Below are positions 27,851 through 35,464 of a stretch of DNA of 35,464 nucleotides, one piece after another (the stretch's first letter is position 1; each line of letters starts with the position of its first letter). Both the position numbers and the translations under genes were made by a program. The notes under the pieces are model-generated. The model was not told the DNA's origin. It was given only the letters and a program-made list of their open reading frames with translations, and made no database searches. The DNA is from Omnitrophica bacterium RIFCSPLOWO2_01_FULL_45_10b (GTDB lineage Bacteria > Omnitrophota > Omnitrophia > Omnitrophales > Danuiimicrobiaceae): the NCBI GenBank assembly GCA_001804205.1, contig MHFM01000009.1:21730-57193 (forward strand), read 5' to 3'.

Positions 27851-28168
27851 ATGGCTGATAAACCCGAACAAGAAGAAAAAGAAAAACCGAAGGCTGAGCC
27901 TTCCGAAAAACAGGAATCAAAAGCTCCGGCCTCAGAAAAGCCTGCGGAACCGAAAGCCGCTGCTCCCGCAAAAGAAGAGAAACCAAAGGCGCAGGAAAAA
28001 CCGGAACCTGCCGAGAAAAAGGGCAAGAAAATCAGCCGAATGACACTTGCCGAAGTGGAAGTTGAATTGAAGGGTGTTCAAGAAAAGATGGGTGGGTTTG
28101 AATCCAATTTCGCCCAGCATTTGCTCGCCCGCAAAAAAGAATTAAGCCAGCCCACAGCACGCTCTTAA
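27851..28168 (+). CDS. Lys/Pro/Glu/Ala-rich low-complexity protein, unknown
   Basis: Unrecognised protein of 105 residues. The first about 60 residues are low-complexity with KPE, EKP and APA steps and should be disordered; the rest (KISRMTLAEVEVELKGVQEK and FAQHLLARKKEL) forms one or two helices. No signal peptide. It starts 2 bases after the previous gene and ends convergently with the giant gene. Because of its composition, the reading frame itself could be doubted, but the start context and the second helical part support a real gene. Confidence 0.6.
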   Translation: MADKPEQEEKEKPKAEPSEKQESKAPASEKPAEPKAAAPAKEEKPKAQEKPEPAEKKGKKISRMTLAEVEVELKGVQEKMGGFESNFAQHLLARKKELSQPTARS

Positions 28169-28176
28169 GCATGTTA

Positions 28177-28201
28177 TGTTCTCACTTCACAGAGAAATTT
28201 T
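28177..28201 (+). terminator. Weak candidate terminator between convergent genes
   Basis: TTCTC (28179-28183) and GAGAA (28192-28196) form a 5-base stem followed by ATTTTTTA. It lies 9 bases past the stop codon at 28168. Confidence 0.3.
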
Positions 28202-31200
28202 TTAGCCTTCCGTTGGGATTTGGTTTTCGCCTTGGGCCATCGGTGTGGTTTGCGAGGGTTTAATAAGGGCAGGTTTTTGAGCTTGGGTTGTTTGGTCCAG
28301 CCGCTTCTTCATTTGTTCTAACACTTCCAGATAAAGACCCTCTGAAATTTCTTCTTTCCGGACTTTTTCTTGCATTTGTTGGAGCTCTCCTTCCGGTATC
28401 GGAATCGTGGAATCTACAAGCGTAATATTCTCAAATTGTATCGAAAAGTTTGGCGGAACTTGATCGGGGAAAGCAATGGTCACCTCGGCTTTATCGGTAA
28501 GCCCATCGATCACATCTTTTTGTTCGATGTTTTTATCTTCTGGAATTAAAATCTCATTGAGATTTTTTACTTTTGGTTCCTTCGCAGTGGTTACAAATTG
28601 TTCGTCCTTTGTTTTCTTCTCCTCTTTCCACCAGAATCGATAAAGATCACTCACGTCTTGATGTTCACCCCATGCGCTTAAATAGCTCTCATTACCACGG
28701 AAGGCCCTTTCTTTCAAACCTTGTACGGTGGGATTATAAATAAGAAAGGCAGTGAACACTTTTTCTAAGAGGCTTATTTGCGCCTGCGGTTTTGCGAAGA
28801 CAATAGGATCGAAGCTGAAAAATTGACTGGCAATACCGCTATTTTCCGGGAGTTCGCTCCAAGCACGCACCCGGACGAAGAACGAACCATCATTAGGAAG
28901 TGTGATTTCTTCATGTGAACCGCTCGGCCAGAATGATTGGTCAATGGTTTTGAAATCCGGGTCTTTTGAAAGTTGTACTTCATAAATCCGCGTGTTTTGT
29001 AATGCAGGCCAGTTGATGCTCAGCCTCCCAGCGCTATCCAAGGCCGGCGTTGGAGCGTCTGTAATTTGGCGTAAAGCAAATATATCAACCGCGAACGATT
29101 GCGGATCGGACCATAGGCTTAACGGTCCGTTCTCGATTTGCTGGTTTTTGGAAGCCCTGACGCGCGCTTCGTAATTTCCGTTTTCCGACAAGTGAATAGG
29201 CTCAAAATTTCCGCTTGGGAAGCCCTCATAAACAACTTGTCCGTTTTTTATGACCTGTACCTGATAAATGACGGCGCCATCCAACGCATTAAAATTGATG
29301 GCAACGTCTCCGTTTGTACTCGTTGGAATGGACTGAACCGCAGGTTTAGATTGCATAAATACAAGTTCGGCGCGATAGGTTTCTTCGGCCTTTAGCGCCT
29401 GAAAGAAAAGCTCTTCCAATGTGTTAAAGATAACTCGCACTCCATTGCCATCAGGAAACGCTACGTTTGCTTGGTAGAGAGCTGAATTCATTCCTTTGTC
29501 CTTATTGGGTTGAATGTCTGTGATTTCGGAAAGCGGGTTGCCATCAGCATCCGTGCGGGTGATGCTCCGAAGGATAAGCGGTCCGAAGCCTATGAGCATT
29601 CCATACTCATCTCGGTAGCCAGTCACAACATAACCATACCTGAGTTCACTCTTTGATATTACCTTTTCATCTTTATCGAGATCAATGACGGTTTGAATGT
29701 GATGTTGTCCATCATCTTCCATTTCTGGGAGATTGAGATCTTTTTGGAGAGTGACATCACGGCTGGCCACGTCGCCTTGTGATCCGTCGTGATAAACAAT
29801 CGTTAGGTCTGGATCGTGCGCCCAATAACTGATTTCTTTCACGAGTTTTCCCGTCGGGCAAGGGGCCATTATACAAACAAGGTAGGGATCCCCATCGTAG
29901 ATCTTTACAGATTTAAGACGACTTTCCTCACTGATTGAGTTTGAGGCATTGTCAAAATACTGAAGCTCGACATAATAATCTTCCCCAATATAAAAACTTC
30001 CTGATGTCACATAGTAGTGAAGTCCTTCACCGGGACAGGGTGCAGTGTCACACTCAACAGTAAAAGTGCCTAAGGTATAATGGATTTCGGATGGAAGTTT
30101 ATTTGGTCCGAGAGGATCGGTTAAATTCACTGCCCATGCCGGAAGGTTCACGCTTGAGTCAATCGTGACGGTGGCTTGCGTGCCCTTTACCGTGATTTGG
30201 ATCAGCCCTTGATCAATGTATTCATTCACTTGATTCAGCCCAAGCCCGAAGTTTTCGGCGAGGTCCTTTACAATAGGCACAATCGGTTGATAGGTTTGTA
30301 TCTCTTCTTCCGCCTTCGATCTAAGGGCGTAGCCTTCCGCTAATTTATCCGAAGCCTTGGGCAGGGGATTTTCAACTTCAGGTGGCAGAGGCTCTTCCGC
30401 TACCATCTCTGGCATTGGAAATTCATCGGCAAGTTGATTCAGTTCGTCTGCGGTTTGAGCCGCTGCAACCATCGCTTGGTAATTTGCAAGGGCTTCATTT
30501 CTATATTGTAGGTAGCGCCCGATGGCGCCATTCCATACAGTAATGTTGTGCTCGCCGTCTTGCCTTAATTGATTACGATATGCCTCGGCTTCGCTCGGAA
30601 AGCCATTTGGATCGCTCGGGTCTAAATAACGTGCAAGGTCAACAAGGAATCCGTCGCGAATTAGGGAAGCAGTGCCGCTTTTTACGCCCGTTGTGCCGAG
30701 AACAGCAGTTAGGGAATTTCCTATATCATTAAGGGCTCCTGTCATGAAATCAACGTCCCCATTAAAAGCGTTAATTCGTTCTTCAACACGTGCTCCTTCG
30801 CCTGCAATTAGTGCTAGAAGTTGCGCCCATTCGATATCGCCGGCTTCGATTGCGGCATTGATACGGTCATAGATAGACATTCGAAGCGTTTCAAGATCGA
30901 GAGGCTGAGTTTGAACCTCAAACTCAGTAGTTCCAGATATTTCGCCCGATTGATTTGAAAGCACGATGACATAAGAAGTATCCGGGCTTAAACCACCGAA
31001 TTCAGCACTGCAAGATTCTGAACACCAGACACTTGTTTCAGCAGTGGGTGAATATATCCCCCAGCCCCGACTATGATACATATAGTAGGTGGGATCCCAT
31101 ACGCTTATCGTTACATTCGAATAATCTCCGGAGGTATTCAAATGAACCGTAACATCCGTTGATCCAGCGCTTATACCTGCAGAATCTATGTGAATAGGAT

Positions 31201-33229
31201 AAATTGGGTCCGGTATAGGTTCAGGTTCTGGTTCAGGCTCAGGAGTCGGCTCAGGTTCGGGCGTAGGCTCAGGCGTAGGTTCAGGCTCGGGCATCGGCTG
31301 AGTTTGAACCTCAAACTCAGTAGTTCCAGATATCTCGCCCGATTGATTTGAAAGCACGATGACATAAGAAGTATCCGGGCTTAAACCGCCCAATTGGGCA
31401 CTGCAAGATTCTAAACACCAGACACTTGTTTCAGCAGTGGGTGAATATATCCCCCAGCCCCGACTATGATACATATAGTAGGTGGGATCCCATACGCTTA
31501 TGGTTACATCCAAAGAATCTCCGGAGGTATTCAAATGAACCGTAACATCCGTTGTTCCCGCGCTTATATCTGCGGAATCTATGTAAATGATACTAGGAGG
31601 AGAAATTGGGTCTGGTTCCGGATCCGGTTGTGGTTCTGGTTCAGGTTCTGGAATAGGCTCAGGAGTCGGCTCAGGTTCAGGCGTAGGCTCAGGTGTGGGT
31701 TCAGGTTCAGACATTGACTGAGTTTGAAAATCAAAAGTGGTTGTTCCGAATATCTCGCCCGATTGATTTGAAAGCACGATGACATAAGAAGTATCCGGGC
31801 TTAAGCCGTCTATTTGAGCGCTGCAAAATCCCGAACATGAGACGGTTGTTTCGGCAGTGGGTGAATATATCCCCCAGCCCCGACTATGATACATATAGGA
31901 GGTGGGATCCCATACGCTCACGGTTACATCCGGAGAATATCCGGAGGTAATAAAATTAACCGTAACATCTGTTGATCCTGCGCTTATATCTGCAGAGTCT
32001 ATGTAAATAATACTAGGAGGCGGAGAAATTGGTTCTGGTTCCGGATCCGGTTGCGGTTCTGGCGTAGGTTCAGGTGTGGGTTCAGGTTCTGGCATAGGCT
32101 CAGGAGTCGGCTCAGGTTCAGGCGTAGGCTCAGGTGTGGGTTCAGGCTCAGGCATCGGCTGAGTTTGAAAATCAAATATAGTAGTTCCAGATATTTCATC
32201 CGATTGATTTGAAAGCACGATGACATAAGAAGTATCCGGGCTTAAACCGCCCAATTGGGCACTGCAAGATTCTAAGCACCAAACACTTGCTTCAGCAGTG
32301 GGTGAATATCCCCAGCCCCATGTGTGATACATATAGGAGTTAGAATCCCATACGCTTATGGTTACATCCCAAGAATTCGAAGGATTCAAAGAATCTCCGG
32401 AGGTATTCAAATGAACCGTAACATCCGTTGATCCAGCGCTTATATCTGCAGAATCTATGTAAATAATGCTAGAAGGTGGAGAAATCGGGTCTGGTTCCGG
32501 ATCCGGTTGCGGTTCTGGCGTAGGTTCAGGTTCGGGCTCAGGCTCAGGAGTCGGTTCAGGTTCTGGCATAGGCTCAGGAGTCGGTTCAGGTTCAGGTGTA
32601 GGCTCAGGCTCAGGCGTAGGTTCTGGTTCTGTTTGAAAATCAAAACTAGTTTGTCCGGACAATACATAATCCGGCGAGCTTGGAGAAAGATCAAACCGAT
32701 AAAAACTTACAGGATTTAATCCGCTTGCATTCACTGCACAGCCCGATGAGCATGATGATACGGTTGTAGCAAATACCGCTGAGTTATTCGAATCATATAC
32801 CGTAGCATTTATAGGTGAAGAGTCGGATGCATACACATAAACGTTAGCAGATGTTGATCCTACATTGATTGCATCTAGAGAGATATATACGGTGGCGGGT
32901 TCTGGTTCTCCCGGCGCGGGTTCTGGATCCGGTTGCGGTTCTGGCATAGACTCAGAAGGAGACAACGGGTTATCCGCTTCTGCTAATTGATCTGTGGAAG
33001 TATCCGGCGGCGGCGTGTCCGTCGTTAAAGTGGTAGGCGCTAAAGGGTCCGTAGTCGGAACGAGTACGTCTGCCGCATTCATTGTTGGTGCAACGTTGGC
33101 AAGTGTAATAGGTGTTGGATAAATGATGAGACTGATTGCGAGTATAGCGGATAGACATTTCGCCACACCGCGTTTGAGGGGTGAAGATAAGTTTCGTTTC
33201 AGATAATAGGAATCGCTAGTTATCCTCAT
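28202..33229 (-). CDS. Giant secreted repeat protein with Pro/Glu linkers, Cys-paired domains and Fn3-like domains
   Basis: Protein of 1675 residues. After a long basic start comes a hydrophobic segment, AKCLSAILAISLIIYPTPITLA, a probable signal peptide. Residues about 110-775 hold five tandem domains of about 100 residues (IYIDSADISAGSTDVTVHLN ... GGLSPDTSYVIVLSNQSGEI) separated by PEPTPEP linkers. Each domain carries a Cys-x3-Cys (such as CLESC, CSGFC). A helical region follows, then beta-rich stretches with CDTAPC and CIMAPC, and two Fn3-like domains at about residues 1296-1380 and 1393-1483. The C-terminus is charged, with no LPXTG, PEP-CTERM or type IX sorting signal seen. A cell-surface or adhesive role is inferred. 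No clear Shine-Dalgarno sequence precedes the ATG. Confidence 0.85.
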   Translation of the reverse strand: MRITSDSYYLKRNLSSPLKRGVAKCLSAILAISLIIYPTPITLANVAPTMNAADVLVPTTDPLAPTTLTTDTPPPDTSTDQLAEADNPLSPSESMPEPQPDPEPAPGEPEPATVYISLDAINVGSTSANVYVYASDSSPINATVYDSNNSAVFATTVSSCSSGCAVNASGLNPVSFYRFDLSPSSPDYVLSGQTSFDFQTEPEPTPEPEPTPEPEPTPEPMPEPEPTPEPEPEPEPTPEPQPDPEPDPISPPSSIIYIDSADISAGSTDVTVHLNTSGDSLNPSNSWDVTISVWDSNSYMYHTWGWGYSPTAEASVWCLESCSAQLGGLSPDTSYVIVLSNQSDEISGTTIFDFQTQPMPEPEPTPEPTPEPEPTPEPMPEPEPTPEPTPEPQPDPEPEPISPPPSIIYIDSADISAGSTDVTVNFITSGYSPDVTVSVWDPTSYMYHSRGWGIYSPTAETTVSCSGFCSAQIDGLSPDTSYVIVLSNQSGEIFGTTTFDFQTQSMSEPEPTPEPTPEPEPTPEPIPEPEPEPQPDPEPDPISPPSIIYIDSADISAGTTDVTVHLNTSGDSLDVTISVWDPTYYMYHSRGWGIYSPTAETSVWCLESCSAQLGGLSPDTSYVIVLSNQSGEISGTTEFEVQTQPMPEPEPTPEPTPEPEPTPEPEPEPEPIPDPIYPIHIDSAGISAGSTDVTVHLNTSGDYSNVTISVWDPTYYMYHSRGWGIYSPTAETSVWCSESCSAEFGGLSPDTSYVIVLSNQSGEISGTTEFEVQTQPLDLETLRMSIYDRINAAIEAGDIEWAQLLALIAGEGARVEERINAFNGDVDFMTGALNDIGNSLTAVLGTTGVKSGTASLIRDGFLVDLARYLDPSDPNGFPSEAEAYRNQLRQDGEHNITVWNGAIGRYLQYRNEALANYQAMVAAAQTADELNQLADEFPMPEMVAEEPLPPEVENPLPKASDKLAEGYALRSKAEEEIQTYQPIVPIVKDLAENFGLGLNQVNEYIDQGLIQITVKGTQATVTIDSSVNLPAWAVNLTDPLGPNKLPSEIHYTLGTFTVECDTAPCPGEGLHYYVTSGSFYIGEDYYVELQYFDNASNSISEESRLKSVKIYDGDPYLVCIMAPCPTGKLVKEISYWAHDPDLTIVYHDGSQGDVASRDVTLQKDLNLPEMEDDGQHHIQTVIDLDKDEKVISKSELRYGYVVTGYRDEYGMLIGFGPLILRSITRTDADGNPLSEITDIQPNKDKGMNSALYQANVAFPDGNGVRVIFNTLEELFFQALKAEETYRAELVFMQSKPAVQSIPTSTNGDVAINFNALDGAVIYQVQVIKNGQVVYEGFPSGNFEPIHLSENGNYEARVRASKNQQIENGPLSLWSDPQSFAVDIFALRQITDAPTPALDSAGRLSINWPALQNTRIYEVQLSKDPDFKTIDQSFWPSGSHEEITLPNDGSFFVRVRAWSELPENSGIASQFFSFDPIVFAKPQAQISLLEKVFTAFLIYNPTVQGLKERAFRGNESYLSAWGEHQDVSDLYRFWWKEEKKTKDEQFVTTAKEPKVKNLNEILIPEDKNIEQKDVIDGLTDKAEVTIAFPDQVPPNFSIQFENITLVDSTIPIPEGELQQMQEKVRKEEISEGLYLEVLEQMKKRLDQTTQAQKPALIKPSQTTPMAQGENQIPTEG
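30906..32900 (-). repeat. Five tandem repeats of about 430 bases within the giant gene
   Basis: Domain copies lie at about 30906-31203, 31302-31599, 31711-32010, 32160-32475 and 32631-32900, separated by PEPTPEP-coding linkers of 97-155 bases. The first two of these (C-terminal in the protein) are nearly identical at DNA level over about 100 bases or more, which points to recent duplication. The last (N-terminal) is divergent. Such repeats may be collapsed in short-read assemblies. Confidence 0.85.
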
Positions 33230-33434
33230 ATTAAGGTTTTTAAAAAGTGTTTAGCTCCTATGAAAAGAGTGCCTGTAGGGTAGGGGTTATGCAAATTTTA
33301 TTTTTTATCTAACTTAAGATAATTTGACTTTTTAAACTGATATACGACAATGTAAGACAATAAAGGTCAATAACTTAGGGGTTTAAGGTTCTGATTTTTA
33401 TAGTTTAAGCACCTCTTAAAACCAATAGGAAATT
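33230..33434. promoter_or_regulatory. AT-rich divergent intergenic region
   Basis: This 205-base region separates the divergent giant gene and dinB. It must hold the promoters of both. TTGACC on the minus strand (33370-33365) and TTGACT on the plus strand (33324-33329) are candidate -35 boxes, but neither has a good -10 at 16-18 bases. No LexA-like operator was recognised. AGGA at 33427-33430 serves the dinB ATG. Confidence 0.3.
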
Positions 33435-34473
33435 ATGCTCAAAATCCACCAAAAGCGCTTCATCGGACACTTAGACCTGGACTGCTTTTTCGTCTCCTGT
33501 GAACGGATTAAAAATCCTGCGCTTGTAGGCAAACCCGTTATTGTCGGCGGCAACCAAACCACCCGTGGCGTCGTTTCCTCAGTTTTTAAATGAAGTGGTA
33601 CCGGTGGTGGAACAAGCTTCGATTGATGAATTTTATTTGGATTTAACGGGCTGCGAACGGATTTATCCTGAGATACTTTCCTTCGGCAGTTTTGTGAAAG
33701 AATATTTAGCTAAGGAGTTAAAACTTCCTTGCACCATTGGAATTGCTTCCAATAAGTTAGTTTCAAAGATTGCGGTCAATCAAGTGAAACCAAATGGTTT
33801 GATTCAAATTGAGCACGGCAGAGAAGCTGAATTTCTGGCGCCGCTTCCGGTCGGTGAGATGCCGGGAATTGGGAAAGCAACTCAGCGCGAAATGGACAAA
33901 CTGGGCATCCGTACATTGGGTCAAATTGCCGCCGCATCGGAATCATTTTTAGGCGGTTATTTTGGCGCCTGGGGAATTGAGTTTAAGCAGTTGGCAATGG
34001 GCGTGGATGATGCGCCCGTTACGCCATGGTCGGATCCCAAAAGCATCGGCCGAGAAACTACTTTTGAACATGACGTTGGAGATTCTGATCACTTGCTCTC
34101 GATTCTTTCTTCTTTTATTGAAGAGTGTTCAGCAGAACTTCGGAAATACCATTTTAAGGCCCGGACGGTTACGGTGAAGTTTCGCCTTCCGGATTTCACC
34201 ACCTTTGAGCGTTCCAAAACAGTCCCCGCCACCGATGATGAAGTGGAAATCTATAAGACGGCTGAAACATTGTTTCTCAAACATTGGAAGAGGGATGTAA
34301 AATTAAGGCTGATTGGCGTAAGTGTTTCTCATTTTACAACTCCTCAAAAAAATCAGGATTTATTTCCGGACACAAGCCGCGAGAAACGAGAGCAAATTGC
34401 AAAACAAGTGGATCAAATCCGCGCCAAATATGGTTTTGAAGCCATCCATTTAGGAAGTTCTCTCCGTATTTAG
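33435..34473 (+). pseudogene. dinB: DNA polymerase IV (DinB), broken by an internal deletion and frameshift
   Basis: The Y-family polymerase begins normally (RFIGHLDLDCFFVSCERIKN, PVIVGGNQTTRGVVSS), with the metal-binding Asp residues of the palm, then meets a TGA at 33591. The remainder continues in another frame from about 33580, beginning QFLNEVVPVVEQASIDEF with the second catalytic acidic pair. It proceeds through the helix-hairpin-helix (GIGKATQREMDKLGI) and the little-finger domain to a normal end at 34473. About 45 residues between RGVVSS and QFLNEV, which in intact DinB include the SYEAR...GV...MP fingers region, are missing. The gene therefore cannot make a normal enzyme unless the break is an assembly error. 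Confidence 0.88.
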
Positions 34474-34627
34474 AGCGTCTAACAAAAGCCGTGTCATCCT
34501 GAGCCCTTCGCCTGTCACCCTGAGCGAAGCGAAGGGTCTCAGGCTCAGGGTAAACTCCGCGAAGGATCTCTGATCGTAGATTCTTCGGGCTGTGCCCTCA
34601 GAATGACATTTCTGTTAGGTGCTCTTA
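34471..34627. repeat. REP-like composite element, TCATCCTGAG family, copy B2
   Basis: Imperfect outer arms TAGAGCGTCTAACA (34471-34484) and TGTTAGGTGCTCTTA (34613-34627) enclose TGTCATCCTGAG (from 34492) and CTCAGAATGACA (to 34608). A nested palindrome TGTCACCCTGAGCG ... CAGGCTCAGGGT lies at 34513-34551. The left arm includes the TAG stop of dinB. It lies between dinB and the SDR gene. Confidence 0.8.
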
Positions 34628-34640
34628 GCTGGAATGTTTC

Positions 34641-34669
34641 TGGTCAAGCGACGCCGTTTTCCGTATAAT
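34641..34669 (+). promoter_or_regulatory. Promoter directly before the SDR gene, probably giving a leaderless transcript
   Basis: TGGTCA (34641-34646), a 17-base spacer and a perfect TATAAT (34664-34669). The ATG at 34678 is only 8 bases past the -10, and no Shine-Dalgarno can fit. Confidence 0.6.
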
Positions 34670-34677
34670 CTATTTGT

Positions 34678-35464
34678 ATGAGTTTTCCTGCCAATCAGGG
34701 CAAACCCTGGGTTCTTATCACAGGTGCTTCTTCCGGAATCGGCGAAGTTTTTGCGAAGCGTTTTGCCCATGAAGGATGGAATATTGTTTTGAATGGGCGT
34801 TCCGCCGATAAATTAGAATCCCTTGCTAAAACTCTGGCTGCTGAGAATGAGACAGAAACAGTTGTGATCAAGGCCGATTTAGCGTTGCGTGAGTCCCCTC
34901 GGAATATTTATGAAGAGTTGAAGCGCAGGAAAATTGAACTTTATGGCTTGGTTAATAATGCGGGTTTTGGATTTGGGGGGGCATTTGCGGAGGTTCCGTT
35001 GGATCAGTATTTGGGAATGATTGATGTCATGATTCGCGCTCTTGTCGAATTGAGCGGGCTATTTCTTCCTGAAATGATACGCCGTAAGCGAGGCCTTATC
35101 ATCAATGTTTCTTCAACGGCTTCTTTTACGCCGCTTCCGTACTCCTCAGTTTATTCCGCTTCCAAAGCGTTTGCCACGTCATTTACAGAAGCGCTTTGGC
35201 TTGAGACTCAAGGAACCGGTGTCCGAATTCTCAACTTATGTCCGGGCCTTACCAAAACGGATTTTGGGATTCGTGCGGGACTGCGGGATTTTCGCGATGA
35301 TCCTTTTGCGCAGAGCCCCGAAGAAGTTGTCGAAACGGCATTTCGCGCCCTTAAAGGAAACTCACCGATCGCTATTTCGGGTCTGCGGAATAAAATTCTT
35401 ACGTTCTTAATCCGTTATTTTCCTCATTGGTTTGTGTTGCGAGTTGTTTTATGGGTTCAAAAAA
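34678..35464 (+). CDS. Short-chain dehydrogenase/reductase (SDR), cut by the window end
   Basis: The first 262 codons of an NAD(P)-dependent oxidoreductase. WVLITGASSGIGEVFAKRFA is the cofactor-binding TGxxxGIG, LYGLVNNAGFGFGGAF the NNAG motif, and the catalytic Ser (INVSSTASF) and YSASK (Tyr and Lys) are all present, followed by NLCPGLTKTDF. It belongs to the DltE/YqjQ-like classical SDRs. The frame is open to the last base and the true end lies outside the window, probably soon, since such proteins have about 260-280 residues. A hydrophobic stretch (ILTFLIRYFPHWFVLRVVLW) at the end suggests membrane association. Substrate unknown. Confidence 0.9.
   Translation, partial: MSFPANQGKPWVLITGASSGIGEVFAKRFAHEGWNIVLNGRSADKLESLAKTLAAENETETVVIKADLALRESPRNIYEELKRRKIELYGLVNNAGFGFGGAFAEVPLDQYLGMIDVMIRALVELSGLFLPEMIRRKRGLIINVSSTASFTPLPYSSVYSASKAFATSFTEALWLETQGTGVRILNLCPGLTKTDFGIRAGLRDFRDDPFAQSPEEVVETAFRALKGNSPIAISGLRNKILTFLIRYFPHWFVLRVVLWVQK

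Noticed and set aside
30672..32719. Open frames on both strands across the giant gene's repeat region, some Arg-rich
   Set aside because: They arise from the Pro/Glu-coding linker repeats read in other frames; no ribosome-binding sites, and the 1675-residue frame explains the composition.
30906..32900. CRISPR-like array because of regular repeats
   Set aside because: The repeats are coding, 430 bases long, stay in frame and encode protein domains with linkers.

Overview
The window looks like a chromosomal piece of an uncultured Gram-negative (diderm) bacterium, most likely a member of Candidatus Omnitrophota or a related PVC-side lineage. This is an inference. It rests on three small secreted proteins resembling the exosortase-associated TIGR04073 family, a LacD-type aldolase beside an archaeal-type phosphoglycerate mutase, an AsmA-like protein, an LpxL-type acyltransferase, and a very long Pro/Glu-linked secreted repeat protein. 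There is no rRNA, tRNA, CRISPR array, phage or transposase gene. Genes are packed tightly, often with 4-base ATGA stop/start overlaps.

Layout. 1-4.4 kb: cysteine desulfurase-like enzyme, greA, two TIGR04073-like genes, a TPR protein and a small membrane protein. 4.4-6.2 kb (minus strand): O-methyltransferase followed by a zinc-type alcohol dehydrogenase/quinone reductase. 6.3-10 kb: polX, nth and queG (DNA repair and queuosine). 10-12.8 kb: a highly charged secreted repeat protein, an ECF sigma factor, a membrane protein that may be its anti-sigma factor, and a third TIGR04073-like gene. 12.9-18.1 kb: AsmA-like protein, aguB-aguA (agmatine to putrescine), an LpxL-type acyltransferase, a 16S/23S pseudouridine synthase and an acyl-CoA thioesterase. 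18.1-22.1 kb: a QueD/PTPS-like gene on the minus strand, then trxA, a radical SAM protein, lacD and an aldo/keto reductase. 22.1-27.4 kb: a tight operon of a peptidoglycan-binding protein, Nudix, plsC, a DUF2007-like membrane protein, apgM, a class V aminotransferase and a metallophosphoesterase. 27.4-28.2 kb: two small unknown genes. 28.2-33.2 kb (minus strand): a 1675-residue secreted protein. 33.4-35.5 kb: a dinB gene broken by an internal deletion, then an SDR gene cut by the window end.

The most striking feature is the density of short inverted-repeat elements, at least six kinds and about a dozen copies. Two related kinds (three full copies plus what may be the end of a fourth at the window start) lie exactly between co-directional genes, flanked on both sides by ATGA. 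The left ATGA contains the stop codon of the upstream gene and the right ATGA contains the start codon of the downstream gene. Their arms would fold the Shine-Dalgarno region of the downstream gene into a stem, so they look like mobile elements that entered ATGA stop/start overlaps and may now act as translational-coupling hairpins. Other kinds are translated in frame inside agmatine deiminase, a radical SAM protein, the putative anti-sigma factor, the Nudix protein and the C-terminus of AguB.
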